Source: Tetraselmis striata
Taxonomy: Eukaryota; Chlorophyta; Chlorodendrophyceae; Chlorodendrales; Chlorodendraceae
DNA: 64,000 bases
Assembly: GCA_006384855.1 (NCBI GenBank)
Contig: VCJN01000544.1
Coordinates: forward strand, 1-64,000
Direction of reading: 5' to 3'
The notes under the pieces: model-generated
Databases searched by the model: none
Told to the model about the DNA's origin: nothing
The model's input: only the letters and a program-made list of their open reading frames with translations
Program-made: the position numbers and the translations under genes
In this document: in pieces, positions 54,584-64,000 of the stretch
Layout: every line of letters starts with the position of its first letter
Position numbering within the stretch: position 1 is the first letter of the stretch

Positions 54584-57560
54584 GATCCGATATGCGGTTC
54601 GCGCCGTTAGTGCAGTGTGTAACAGCACCGCGCGGCCCATCCTATTGCCCATGTTGGCATGCTCTAGCCTCTAGCAAGTCCAGTACTGTGTAAAATATTG
54701 CCATTGGACATTTAGAAAGGTTTCCCTCTGCTAATAATGCATCTTGCGCATTGTTGCAAGCGCTATAGGAGTGCAGTGGATCAATGAGAACAGACCATAT
54801 ATAGTTCCAAACATGTAAACCACAATTACAAGTTGTTGTTATGGCTACGCCCTTGACCCTCCCGGCCTCACGGCCTACCGTATATTGGTTGCTCACTGCT
54901 CGTTGCCACTGCTCGCTGTCACTCTACCGCTCGATGTCAATGCTCTCTCGATGTCACTGTCACTCGTTGTCGCTGTCACTTGATGTCACTCTGCCACATG
55001 TCCGGAAACTCTTGCTCCACGGCCCACCCAGCGGGTGCCAAATCGGAGATATAGCGAAATGAACATTTTTGCGGTACGTTATTAAGTACTCTAGAATAGT
55101 GTATCGTGTCATCGCTTATTTTCCGGTATTACGGTATATTCCGCTCATGTGCTGGGCAGCAGTGCGCAAAAACGGCATGTTGTCGGCCGCAATCGCGGAC
55201 AGGCAATGCCCGTTCGGCTCACAAAGGGCGGCGATGCTCACGGCCTCATCCCCAAGCCTAACGGGCACCACCTCCGCTAGAAATAGGATAGGTCCATAGC
55301 CTATCTCATAGGGATGCCATAGAAACATTGAGCTAGAGGTGCTTCGTGTGCCCCGCCCGAGTCAAGAAACCGTCCAATCTTGGAGCCCGCGTTTTCGGAA
55401 ATACACCCCCGGCCTCAACCCCTCCCGTGGGGGCGGCTGATGAAGCTCTCTGCTTATTGATCGTATGAGCACTAGTAGAGTAGGCTCATACGCATAGGTG
55501 ACGACCGCTGGCGATCAGTTTGCGGTTAATCTCAATCGATGCCGGCCCGATGGGCACGACCGACCCGGTTTTTCCGCTTTGTCGACCCTCTCCCGCATAG
55601 GCGTCCCCTGCCACCTGCAACTTACTATTTAGCCCGCCGCACATGAACGGACCGTACCATGGCCTAGCTCCTAGGGGTGCGGTAGAGCCTATGACTGGCC
55701 CATGAGGTGTTCGGTGCGCGGTGCCCCATCGGCGCCCGTATTTTTGAGCCGAGATAAGATAAACGGGCTGGAATCAATGGGGGCCCGGTCAAACACCACC
55801 CGTAGAGGAATGATCGACGCGCGACCCATCTACCTACGCCTACCGCGAAGGCACTATGCCCATATGATAAGAGACCGATATGGGTCAATTCGTCTGCTTG
55901 TAAGTGCACCGGGAGCCGATGGAGTGACGGGTAGTTGTGATAAGCTTTAATAATAGCGGGAATGCGGTTATCGGGCGGAGGTGAACGAGACATGGGCTGA
56001 ATCGCATAGTTCTTCAGCACCCGTGCCTCACCAATCCCAAACGACTCGGCCCATATCCCACCCCTAGCCCATAAGGCCCCATGGGTAGTGGTCTAGAGGT
56101 TCTCGTTCACGTCGTGTGCACTGCTAATGGCCGATTCGGGGGTGGGATGGGGGCGGTCCTTGTACGGGTACATGCAAGACACCGTACTCGCGCTATATCG
56201 CCATTCGGGTGCGCCGTGTCCATTTGCATCTGGTCGGGGGTCAGCGCAAGCTCGCACGGCAGCCTTGCCGAGGGGTGGTGTCGTCCCACTTGACTAAGAC
56301 GCTGATCATGTGGACTCGTGGCAAGGGGAGGCGCCGAGATGGCCCCGCCCGCCGTCTCGTACTGCTCGTTAGTGTCCTCCATTGCGGGGCAGGGAGGGTG
56401 CCTTGGGTTGTTGGGCGGTGGATAAGGTGGGAGTGGCGGCGGCAGCTGCGGACCACACAGTTTATGATAGCGCGCGTGGCATCGCGCAAGGGTGCGCGTT
56501 GTCGCGCGCTTACTCATCTGCGGTTGTGAGCTCGCGCTATAAGAACTGCTTCGTTCCCCCCAAAAAATCCCCGAATACAAAGTCCCTTCCCCCTCCGATT
56601 TTTCGGGAAATGGGAAGCTAAACCAGGAGATTTATTCAAAAGGGCCTAATCCTTACGGCCGCGGCTGACCCGTGCGGTTGTGCCATGCTATTGCTAGTCG
56701 CTACTGGGACTCGGTCGACCCGACTCTGCCCGACCCGGCCCGCAGTATGTACTTGCCGCAGTACCCCCGCCCCCCCGAACGCCCCCGGAGCGTTGCCGGC
56801 CGGCGCCGACCCGCCGGCACGCCTAAAGGCGGACCCGAAAAACGGGGCCGACCCCCGCCGACCCCCCGGACCCCGCCCGAAACCCCCCCGGGGCCTCGTA
56901 CGAACCCGCCCCGCCGCGGCCCAGACCGCCGCGACCCGCGAGGCCCGCCAACTCCCCCCTGCCGCCGCGACGCCGCCCGATCTAGGCCGCCCGACCCCGC
57001 CGACCCCGCCCGCCCCGCCGGATCTATGCCGCGCGCGCCTCGAGGTGTCACCCGGGGGGGCCGGCCCCCAGGCGACGCCGCCGGCCGTCATCGCCGCCGC
57101 ACACAAGCGTCGCCCTCCACCAAGCGCCCTCCGCCCAACGCCCGCCACCGCCAACGACCCTCCAGCGTCGCCCTCTAGCGTCGCCCTCCACCCAGCGCCC
57201 GCCGTCCTCCTCCAAGCCCGGCATCCTACGCCCGTCCCCCTCCAGCGCTCCCCAGCCCGGCCTCGCCCGGCCTCCCCCGGCATCCTTCAACGACCGGCCT
57301 CCAGCGCTCGCCCGGCACCCTCCAGCGCTCTCCGGCCAGCCCGCCAGCCAGCCCGCCCGTCCCCGCCCGGTCCCGCCGGCCTCGCCCGTCCCCCTCCAGC
57401 GCCCACCCGGCATCCTCCAGCGCCCGGCATCCGCCCGGCACCCGCCCGGCATCCGTCCGGCCCCCTCCAGACGCGTCGCCTCGCCCCGGCGTCGATAGCA
57501 AGCAAGCAAGCGCGCCGGCCTTGTCCCGCCAGCGCTCCCCCTCCCTCCCTCTCTCCCGCC
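54584..57560. other. Intergenic, no gene recognised
   Basis: It contains a degenerate CTCGATGTCACT tandem (54885-55000). Between 55.1 and 56.6 kb are unrecognised open frames, the longest on the minus strand at 56107-56580. From 56750 to 57560 is an extremely C-rich (CCCGCC/CCGGC) stretch that gives long spurious ORFs. Confidence 0.45.
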
Positions 57561-57849
57561 ATGTTCGCCAAGGCTCACGGACCTCCTCCGCCGGCGGCCC
57601 CGCTCCTGATGTACGACCTCGACGCGTCCCCGCCGCTGACGATGTGGCCCCCGCGCCGCCGGATCGCGGGCTCTCCGGCTGGCCCTGGCTCCGGCTCTGG
57701 CGCGCCGCCGGTCCCTCCCGAGACGCCGCCGCCGCCGTCCTCCGAGGCTTCTCGGTCGCCGGTGGCGGCTCTGACCGGCGACCTCCGCGCACCTGGACAG
57801 GCAGGAGGCCGCCGAGGCGGCGGCGGCGGCGGCGACGCCCGCGACGTGC

Positions 57850-57880
<31 letters not shown>

Positions 57881-60390
57881 GCGAGTCGGGGTACGACCCG
57901 CACCCGTTCCGGGGCTTCTCGGAGGCGGGGGACAAGGAGCTGGTTGCCCGGGCGGCGGCGGCGGGCCCCTACTCGCGCCCCGGGTCGCCGTGGTACTTCC
58001 CGGAGCACGCGCCCTTGCCGTCGGAGGTCCCGCCGTTGGCCGCGCCGGACCACGCGCTGGCGCCCTTCACGGTCTTCGTGCCCCGCGCGACCCTTGTGCA
58101 CGCCAACAATGCCTCCAAGCTGTGCCAGCACCACGGCGCGGACGCCGCCAAGGTCATGCTGGACAACAAGTCGACCGCGGTCCCGGTGAGCGCCCGCCGG
58201 GCGGCGGGCCCCCCTCCGCCGGGCCCGCCGGGCTCTTCGGCGATGACGGGGCTGTACAGCCCGGCGGCGGCGTTCGCGCCGATCCTGGCGTACGTCCGGG
58301 GGTTCTCGGCGCGCGCAGAGGAGCTGGTGGTGCGCTACCATCACGACCGGGTCCGCGGCGCGCAGCAGGCGTCGGTGGTGTCGTACCTGGCCCGGTGCGA
58401 CGCGGCGACGACGGCGGCGTTGCTGCGCGCCGCGGGGACGGCGGACATGGTGCGGGAGCACATGCTCGCGGGGGCGCGGGCGGCGGCGGACGGCTTGGCG
58501 CGCGCTCGGGTGAGGCGGGCGGAGAGTGTGTCGGTGGACGCCAACATCAAGGGCGTCTTGCGCGTGCTCAAGCGGCTGACGGCGGAGCACCTGCCCAGGG
58601 CGCCGGTGCGGCCGGGTGGCTGCAAGGGCGGCGGCAAGGGCGGCGAGTCCGGCGGCGGCGGCGCGGCGGGGGCGCGGTACACGCCCGAGGCGGAGGAGGC
58701 GCTGATGGGCAACCTGAAGCTGCGCGGGCAGCACTACTCGAGGCAGCTGACGGGCGCGCGCCCGTCCAGCGCCGAGGGCAGCACGCGGGACAAGTCGGCC
58801 ATCCGGCCCCTGCTGCGCCGCTGGCGCAAGGTGTACCGCGCGTTCGTGCGGGGCCGCCTGGGCGACATCCGCGCCGGCTTGCGGGCGGAGCGGGCGGCGC
58901 GGACCAGAACGGCGACGCGGACGCGCTGCTGGAGATGATGGGCTGGGCGTCGGAGGACGGCCTGATGCCCGAGGGGCCCGTGCCCATGGAGCTCGTCCGC
59001 GGCGCGAAGGGCGTCCTCCTGCTGCGGCACGCCGCGCTGCACGCCGGTGCGGGCGGCGACGACGTCTTCCCCAGCAACTAGCACCAGCGCGTCATCTTCA
59101 CGGCCACCCGCAGCCACGGCGGCGCACGCGCGCAGCACCAGCCGCACCTCAGCTCGTTCATCTACGCCGTCGGGGTGGCCATGCCGCACGCCGAGGCCGA
59201 GCTCGCGGCTTACGACGCCTTCTACAATTGCATGTTCGACGCCTTCTCCAGCGTGCCGGGAGCAAGCGGGCCCGGGAGCCCGCCCGCTTGCCCCACGCCT
59301 TGACCGTCGTCTGGTATTGGACGCACCTGGAGCGCGGGTTCTGGCGGCGCTACGACGAGCACCGCGCCGGCGCCGGCGCCGGCGCCGGCGGCGGTTCCGG
59401 CGGCGCGCCCGCCGAGATGCCGCTGGCGCTGGCGGAGCGCATGCGGGGCACGCTGGTCGCCATGCTCACCGGGGGGTACATCTCGCCCGGGCGGTCGACG
59501 GAGCTGGCGGAGGTGCAGCTGGGGCGGGTGGCCGTGGACCCGGGCAGCGGGCTGCCGTACACGGCGGACCACCGCGCCTTGGGGTGCACCTACCCCCGCT
59601 GCCAACGCACCCACTGCCACGGCAACCGCCTCGCCCTCGCGCTCCCCGAGCGCCACCAGCGCCGCCTGGGCGCCGCGTACGCCGGCCCCCGCCACAGCCA
59701 CACCGCCGCCTCCCACTGGAAGACCGCCGGCAACGGCGCACCCATCCATGAGCTCGCGCACCCCGAGTGCGTGGACTCCCTGCTCCGCGTTTGGCTCCTC
59801 GAGGGGCGCCCCGCCGTCATGGGACAGCAGCCGACGCAGATCCCCGACCATGGGCGCCTGTTCTGTTCCAGCCGCGGCGCGGTCCTCGACACCGCCTTAT
59901 TCACCCTCAGCCAGGCCCGGCGCCTGCTGGAGGCGGACGGCGTGGACGTGCGCGACTAAGGCGAGCTGCACAGCGTGTGCGACGTGCGCCACCTCATGCT
60001 GGAGTGGTCCCCGGAGCAAGGCGGGGTCGCGGGCTACCTCAACGAGGCGGTCGCCGCGGAGCAGGCGGCGCGCGGCATGCCCCCCCCGCGGCATGCAGGC
60101 GTGCAGCGACGAGTCGATGCTCGTCGCGTGGGAGACCCTGCGCATTGGCGCGCGCACCGCCGAGCGCTAGATCACCCAGGCCTACACCGAGGCCGTCAAG
60201 GTGCACCGCGGCACCGCCGAGCTGTTCGCCCTCCTGCGCAAGCACGTCGTGCCCCGGTACGCCCGGCGCGGCGACGACGGGCGCGAGGCGCCCCCCTTCG
60301 CCGGCTTGACCTACCGCCTGGTCCCGGCGAGATGTTCGAGCGCCTGCCGGAGCCGGGGGACGGCGCCGAGGAGGCGGGAGAGACCACGAC
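57561..60390 (+). pseudogene. Large GC-rich decayed ORF, possibly recombinase-like
   Basis: From ATG 57561 (MFAKAHGPPPPAAPLLMYDL) a protein of roughly 900 aa can be followed with frame changes near 57800, 58900, 59290 and 60080 and TAGs or stops at 59079, 59957 and 60168. Parts: an Ala/Gly repeat (GGC triplets, 57810-57885); a helical region (MTGLYSPAAAFAPILAYVRG, LLRRWRKVYRAFVRGRLGDI); LTVVWYWTHLERGFWRRY; GYISPGRSTELAEVQLGRV; a CTYPRCQRTHCHGNRL cysteine cluster; and HSVCDVRHLMLEW. The GRSTEL and DVRH phrases are reminiscent of tyrosine-recombinase boxes, but I cannot place a nucleophilic tyrosine. It could equally be an unrelated repeat protein. Confidence 0.45.
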
Positions 60391-60768
60391 GACTCCGACA
60401 TGAAACGAAGGGAGGACGGCGCGCGCGGACGACGCCAAGGACGCCGGCGCGCCGTAGCAGTACTAGTAGTAGACGTCGTAGCGGCAACAGCAGCGGCAGC
60501 AGCAGGGCGGCGCGCGTAGCATGCTTGCCAGATCGCGTCGCAGCCGACCCCCGCCGTCTAGCCCGCGCGGTGCGCCTGACCCCAAAAAAACACCATGCCC
60601 CCCTCGCCCGCCCCGCCCTCTGCACGCGGGAGATCGCCGCCGGGACCCGATGGTCCGTCGAGCGGACCTACCGCGGCCCCGCGCAGCCCAAGGACGCCGC
60701 CAAGAGCGACGCCGTCCGGCGGGGGCATAGGGTGCTCCTCTGCATGATACTATAAAATATCAAAGCCT

Positions 60769-62249
60769 GTGTGCAAAACGCGCGCGATCATGAAGGCCAC
60801 GAGCCACGAGTATCAAGTCGCCGGTAGGCCAAGCTTGCGGCCAAGCCGAGGCCGTCGGCGCGGGCGGCGTCGGCCAAACCGAGCCCGGCGCGGGAGGCGG
60901 CGTCGTCGGCTAAGCCAAAGCCGTCACATGACCACACACACGGGCCAGAAGCCACGCATCAAGTGCACCCAATGCGGAGCGGTGTTTGCATCCTATACAA
61001 GTTTGACTGTCCATGTGCGAAGGCACCACACGGGCGAGAAGCCCTACAAGTGCACGCATTGTGATGCGGCGTGCTACAATGGCTCCTCATTGACGGTCTA
61101 CATCCGAACACACACCGGCGAAAAACCGTACAAATGCACGTGGGAAGGCTGTGATTCGGCTTTCCTGTGTTTGACATCGCTGAAACTCCACATGAGGTCA
61201 CACACGGGCGAAAAGCCGCACAAGTGCACGTGGGACGGTTGCGATGCAGCGTTTTCAACCTTAAGCGCACTGCCGAGTCACACGAGAAGGCATCACACCG
61301 GCGAAAAGCCATACAATGCACGTGGGAAGGCTGTGTTTCGGCTTTTGTGTGTCCGTCATCACTGAAAATCCACATGAGGTCACACACGGGAGAGAAGCCA
61401 TACAAGTGCATGTGGGAAGGCTGTGATGTGTCCGCGGCGACATCCAATGGCTTAAAGATGCACATGCGGGTACACACCAACGAGCGCCCCTACAAGTGCA
61501 AGACATGCGGTGCTACGTTCAAGTACTTGGCGGGTTTGAACGCCCATGAGTTTCGTCACACGGGCAATCGACCGTTCAAGTGCTCGCGATGCGATACCGC
61601 CTCATTTGCGACAAAGGCGGAGATGATGAGCCATGTCCGCACTCACACCGGCGAGAGACCCTTCAAACGCTCGCAATGCGATGCGGCGTTCACCGAGGCC
61701 GGAAAATTGGCGCGGCACAAGCGAACCCACACGCCGGAGTATGCGGCCAAGCGCAAGAGAGATGAGGAGCGCGTGCGCCAGCTCCTGACCAAGCACGGCT
61801 ATGCCTTCAAGTCGGAGCACCGCATCGATTTTTCGTGCGCGGGCAACGGGACATTTTGTCGCATCGACGTGCTCATGCTGTTGCACGGTGGCGTGGTGAT
61901 GTTAGAGATCGATGAGGATCAACATGACCACGGCGACTACTCGGTTGGGTGCGACATGAAGCGCATGGCCAAGGTGATGGAGACGTTGGCTCCGGAGGGC
62001 AACACTCTCCCGGTATATTGGCTCCGCTACAACCCCGGCGCCTACCGCGAGGACGGGGAGAAACGCAAGCGGCCCAAGGTCATGAAGGAGCAAATGTTGC
62101 TGGACCACCTGAAGAGCATCAAGTTTGATTTCGAAAACCCGTTGAGGGTGCACTACATGTTTTACGATGTGACTGGCGGCCGTTTGAACGTGACCATGGA
62201 CCCAGAATACCACGCTTGCTTCGCGGAGAGCAGTTCGTACACGCTGTAA
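60769..62249 (+). CDS. C2H2 zinc-finger array fused to nuclease-like domain (one frameshift)
   Basis: A basic N-terminus (GRRRGRRRPNRARRGRRRRR) leads into nine fingers linked by TGEKPYKC-type linkers. Finger 2 has Tyr for the first His and finger 9 has Arg for its first Cys. The first frame ends at 61365. A single missing base at about 61315 (TACAA-TGCACG where AAR TGC ACG is expected) moves the reading to the frame ending at 62249. The C-terminal ~170 aa contain KSEHRIDFSC, TFCRIDVLMLL, VVMLEIDEDQH, CDMKRMAKVME, LPVYWLRYNPGAY and HYMFYDVTGG. RID and E-x-DEDQH fit a PD-(D/E)XK or related metal-dependent nuclease core. I recall similar fusions repeated in algal genomes, unverified. The single lesion may be an assembly indel. 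Confidence 0.75.
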
Positions 62250-62812
62250 GTGATTTTCGTCTGGTGCATTTTCGTAGGCGGGTCCCGTACGTGTCCGGGG
62301 TGCTATGTGTTTTCTAAAGTACTGTTGGGGGTGTGGGGCCTAGACCCGGATGCGAGGCTTGAAAAGGCCTAGATTCCCGGCGGGTACGAAGTGAACCGCA
62401 AGTACTGCTGGGTTGCTTTCCTCGTAGCGACATGAACTGCTACGAGGATTTCCGGGTAGCGACTTGTGCGTACGTACTCGTAGGGGTGCTGGTACGGTCT
62501 CGTAGTCGTGATTTTCCTTAGGTTCTTTTTCGGGCAGGCCCCAAAACAGGGAAGTGGCGAGATTAGTCGCTACTTCCGCTAGATTGATCTTGCGAGTACA
62601 GTAGTACTAGTGCTGGTTTGGATTACAGCAAAAGCGCAAGGGGTAAATAACAAGAAACGACCGCTAATAGTACAAGATAGTACAATATTACGGGCAACTT
62701 ATAAAGCTGCTGGAAGCCCACTACCCTACGCGGGAATGTGCGCCGCCTCCATCTCCCATGTCTTGAGTATTGCGGAGTTGGCGGTGCAACCCATACCACT
62801 GCGGGTCGTGCG
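62250..62812. other. Spacer with GTAGCGAC sites
   Basis: Three GTAGCGAC/GTCGCTAC octamers (62424, 62456, 62566) lie between the zinc-finger gene and the satellite. No gene was seen. Confidence 0.5.
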
Positions 62813-64000
62813 CATGCGGAGTCATCACCGTGAGGTGTGGACCCACGCGCGAAGATAGGTACTGTGAAGCTGTCTCGGACGGTGCCGCGGATGACTAAGG
62901 GATGCGCGCCGGCGATGGTGTGGCTGCGGGGTTGGGGGGGCGGGGGGGGGGCGGAGCGGGTGTGGTTGGGGAAAGGGGGGCGGAGGGGCAGGTTCGGCCT
63001 GGACCATAGCGGGCGATGCACATGCGGAGTCATCACCATGAAGGGGGGACCGACGGGCGAAGATATGTGTTGTATGAAGCTACCTCGGACGGTGCCGCGG
63101 GTGACTCGGCGATGCGCGCTCGCGGTGGTGTGGCTGCGGGGTTGGGAAGAGGAGCATGTGTGGTTGGGGAAAGGGGGGCGGAGGGGTGCAACTTGGACCA
63201 TGGCCGGCGGCGCGCATGCGGAGTCATTACCGTGAATTGCGGACCCACGCGCGAAGATAGGTGCTTCAAAGCTGCCTCGGATGGTCCCGCGGGTGACTCG
63301 GGGATGCGCGCCGGTGCGATAGTGTAGCTGCGGGATCGGAGACGGGAGCGGGTGTGAATGAGGGAAGGGGGGCAGAGGGGTTACGCTTGAACCATGGCGG
63401 GCGACACGTATGCATGCGGATTCATCATCGTGAAGTGCGGAAAGACGGGCGGAGATATGTGTTGCATAGCTACTACCTCGGTAACGGTCCCGTGGGTTAC
63501 TGGGGGATGCGCGCCGGCGGTGGTTGGCTGCGGGGATTGGGGAGGGGAGCGGGTGTGGTTATTTGGGGAAGGGGGGCGGAGGGGTAGGTGCGGCTTGGAT
63601 CATGGCGGACGACGTGCACGCGTGCGGAGTCATCACCGTGAAGTGTGGACCGACGGGCGAAGATAGGTAATGTAGAGCTGCCTTGGGCACCCCCGCGGGT
63701 GACTCAGGGATGCGCGCCGGCGATGGTGTGGCTGCGGGGTTTGGGGAAAGGAGGGGGTGTGGTTACTTGCTTGGGGAAGGGAGACGAAGGGGTTACGCTT
63801 GGACCATGGCGGGCGGCGCGCATGCATGCGGAGTCATCACCGTTAAGTGCGGACCGGCTATGGGCGAAGATATGTGTTGCATAGCTACTATCTCGGTAAC
63901 GGTCCCGCGGGTGACTCGGGTATGCGCGCCGGCGGTGATTGGCTGCGGGGATAGGGGAGGGGAGCGGGTGTGGTTATTTGGGGAAGGGGGGCAGAGGGGT
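62813..64000. repeat. Tandem satellite, ~200-bp unit, at least six copies
   Basis: The phrase CATGCGGAGTCATCACC or a close variant recurs at about 62814, 63018, 63216, 63413, 63622 and 63826, giving periods of 197-209 bp. Each unit also has a GCGAAGATA phrase, CCGCGGGTGACTCGG, GCGCGCCGGCG and a G-rich GGGGAAGGGGGGCGGAGGGG. The array runs off the window end. Open frames through it are by-products of the repeat. Confidence 0.9.

Noticed and set aside
56685-59081. A single 798-aa ORF
   Set aside because: The first 290 codons are proline/alanine translations of C-rich DNA, and the later part switches away from the frame that carries the coherent protein.
62813-64000. CRISPR-like array
   Set aside because: Units repeat as a whole at ~200 bp with no unique spacers, and the genome is eukaryotic.

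Overview
This is nuclear DNA from a GC-rich, intron-dense eukaryote. The evidence is six genes that can be resolved across GT-AG and GC-AG introns, G/C homopolymers and microsatellites in introns, and DIRS-type, Ty3/gypsy-type and non-LTR-type retroelement debris. The mix (Ste20/MST kinase, ESCRT-II, ORC2, MetAP2, a bacterial-style pentameric channel, a zinc-finger/nuclease repeat gene) fits a unicellular alga such as a haptophyte or another secondary-plastid lineage. That placement is an inference; nothing in the window fixes the species.

Layout. 0-4.4 kb: two decayed convergent ORFs of an unknown family. 4.4-13.7 kb (+): a 16-exon MST/Hippo-like kinase, tail to tail with a 3-exon SAM-like plus Cys-less pentameric ligand-gated channel (16.2-14.4 kb, -). 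17.2-19.2 kb: truncated DIRS-like retrotransposon (ORF1 plus part of RT). 26.0-21.3 kb (-): large protein with about 20 FG[DA]F motifs, probably a clathrin-adaptor accessory factor. 27.1-29.2 kb: non-LTR-like remnant with hairpins and an inverted repeat. 29.7-31.4 kb (+): VPS25 in eight exons, convergent with an eight-exon unknown gene (34.0-32.0 kb, -) containing RRxSLE motifs and a duplicated 84-nt exon. 35.9-37.5 kb: AT-rich Ty3/gypsy integrase with a 3' LTR. 37.7-40.0 kb: tyrosine-recombinase element, copy 1. 42.3-40.7 kb (-): MetAP2. 43.1-43.7 kb: tandem tRNA-derived repeats. 46.6-44.2 kb (-): ORC2 in six exons, with an odd palindromic block in one intron. 46.8-49.7 kb: inverted pair of a retroelement-derived nuclease ORF. 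50.1-53.2 kb (-): tyrosine-recombinase element, copy 2, with direct terminal repeats. 53.8-60.4 kb: decayed ORFs. 60.8-62.2 kb (+): C2H2 zinc-finger array fused to a nuclease-like domain. 62.8-64.0 kb: ~200-bp tandem satellite.

The cellular genes are unrelated housekeeping functions: signalling, membrane channel, vesicle trafficking (VPS25 and perhaps the FGxF protein), N-terminal Met removal and replication licensing. They sit as islands among mobile DNA. Splice phases were checked by hand for the kinase, channel, VPS25, RRxSLE gene, MetAP2 and ORC2, and all close in frame. The strongest candidates for something new are the tyrosine-recombinase elements that carry a gag-like ORF but no reverse transcriptase, and the natural zinc-finger/nuclease fusion.
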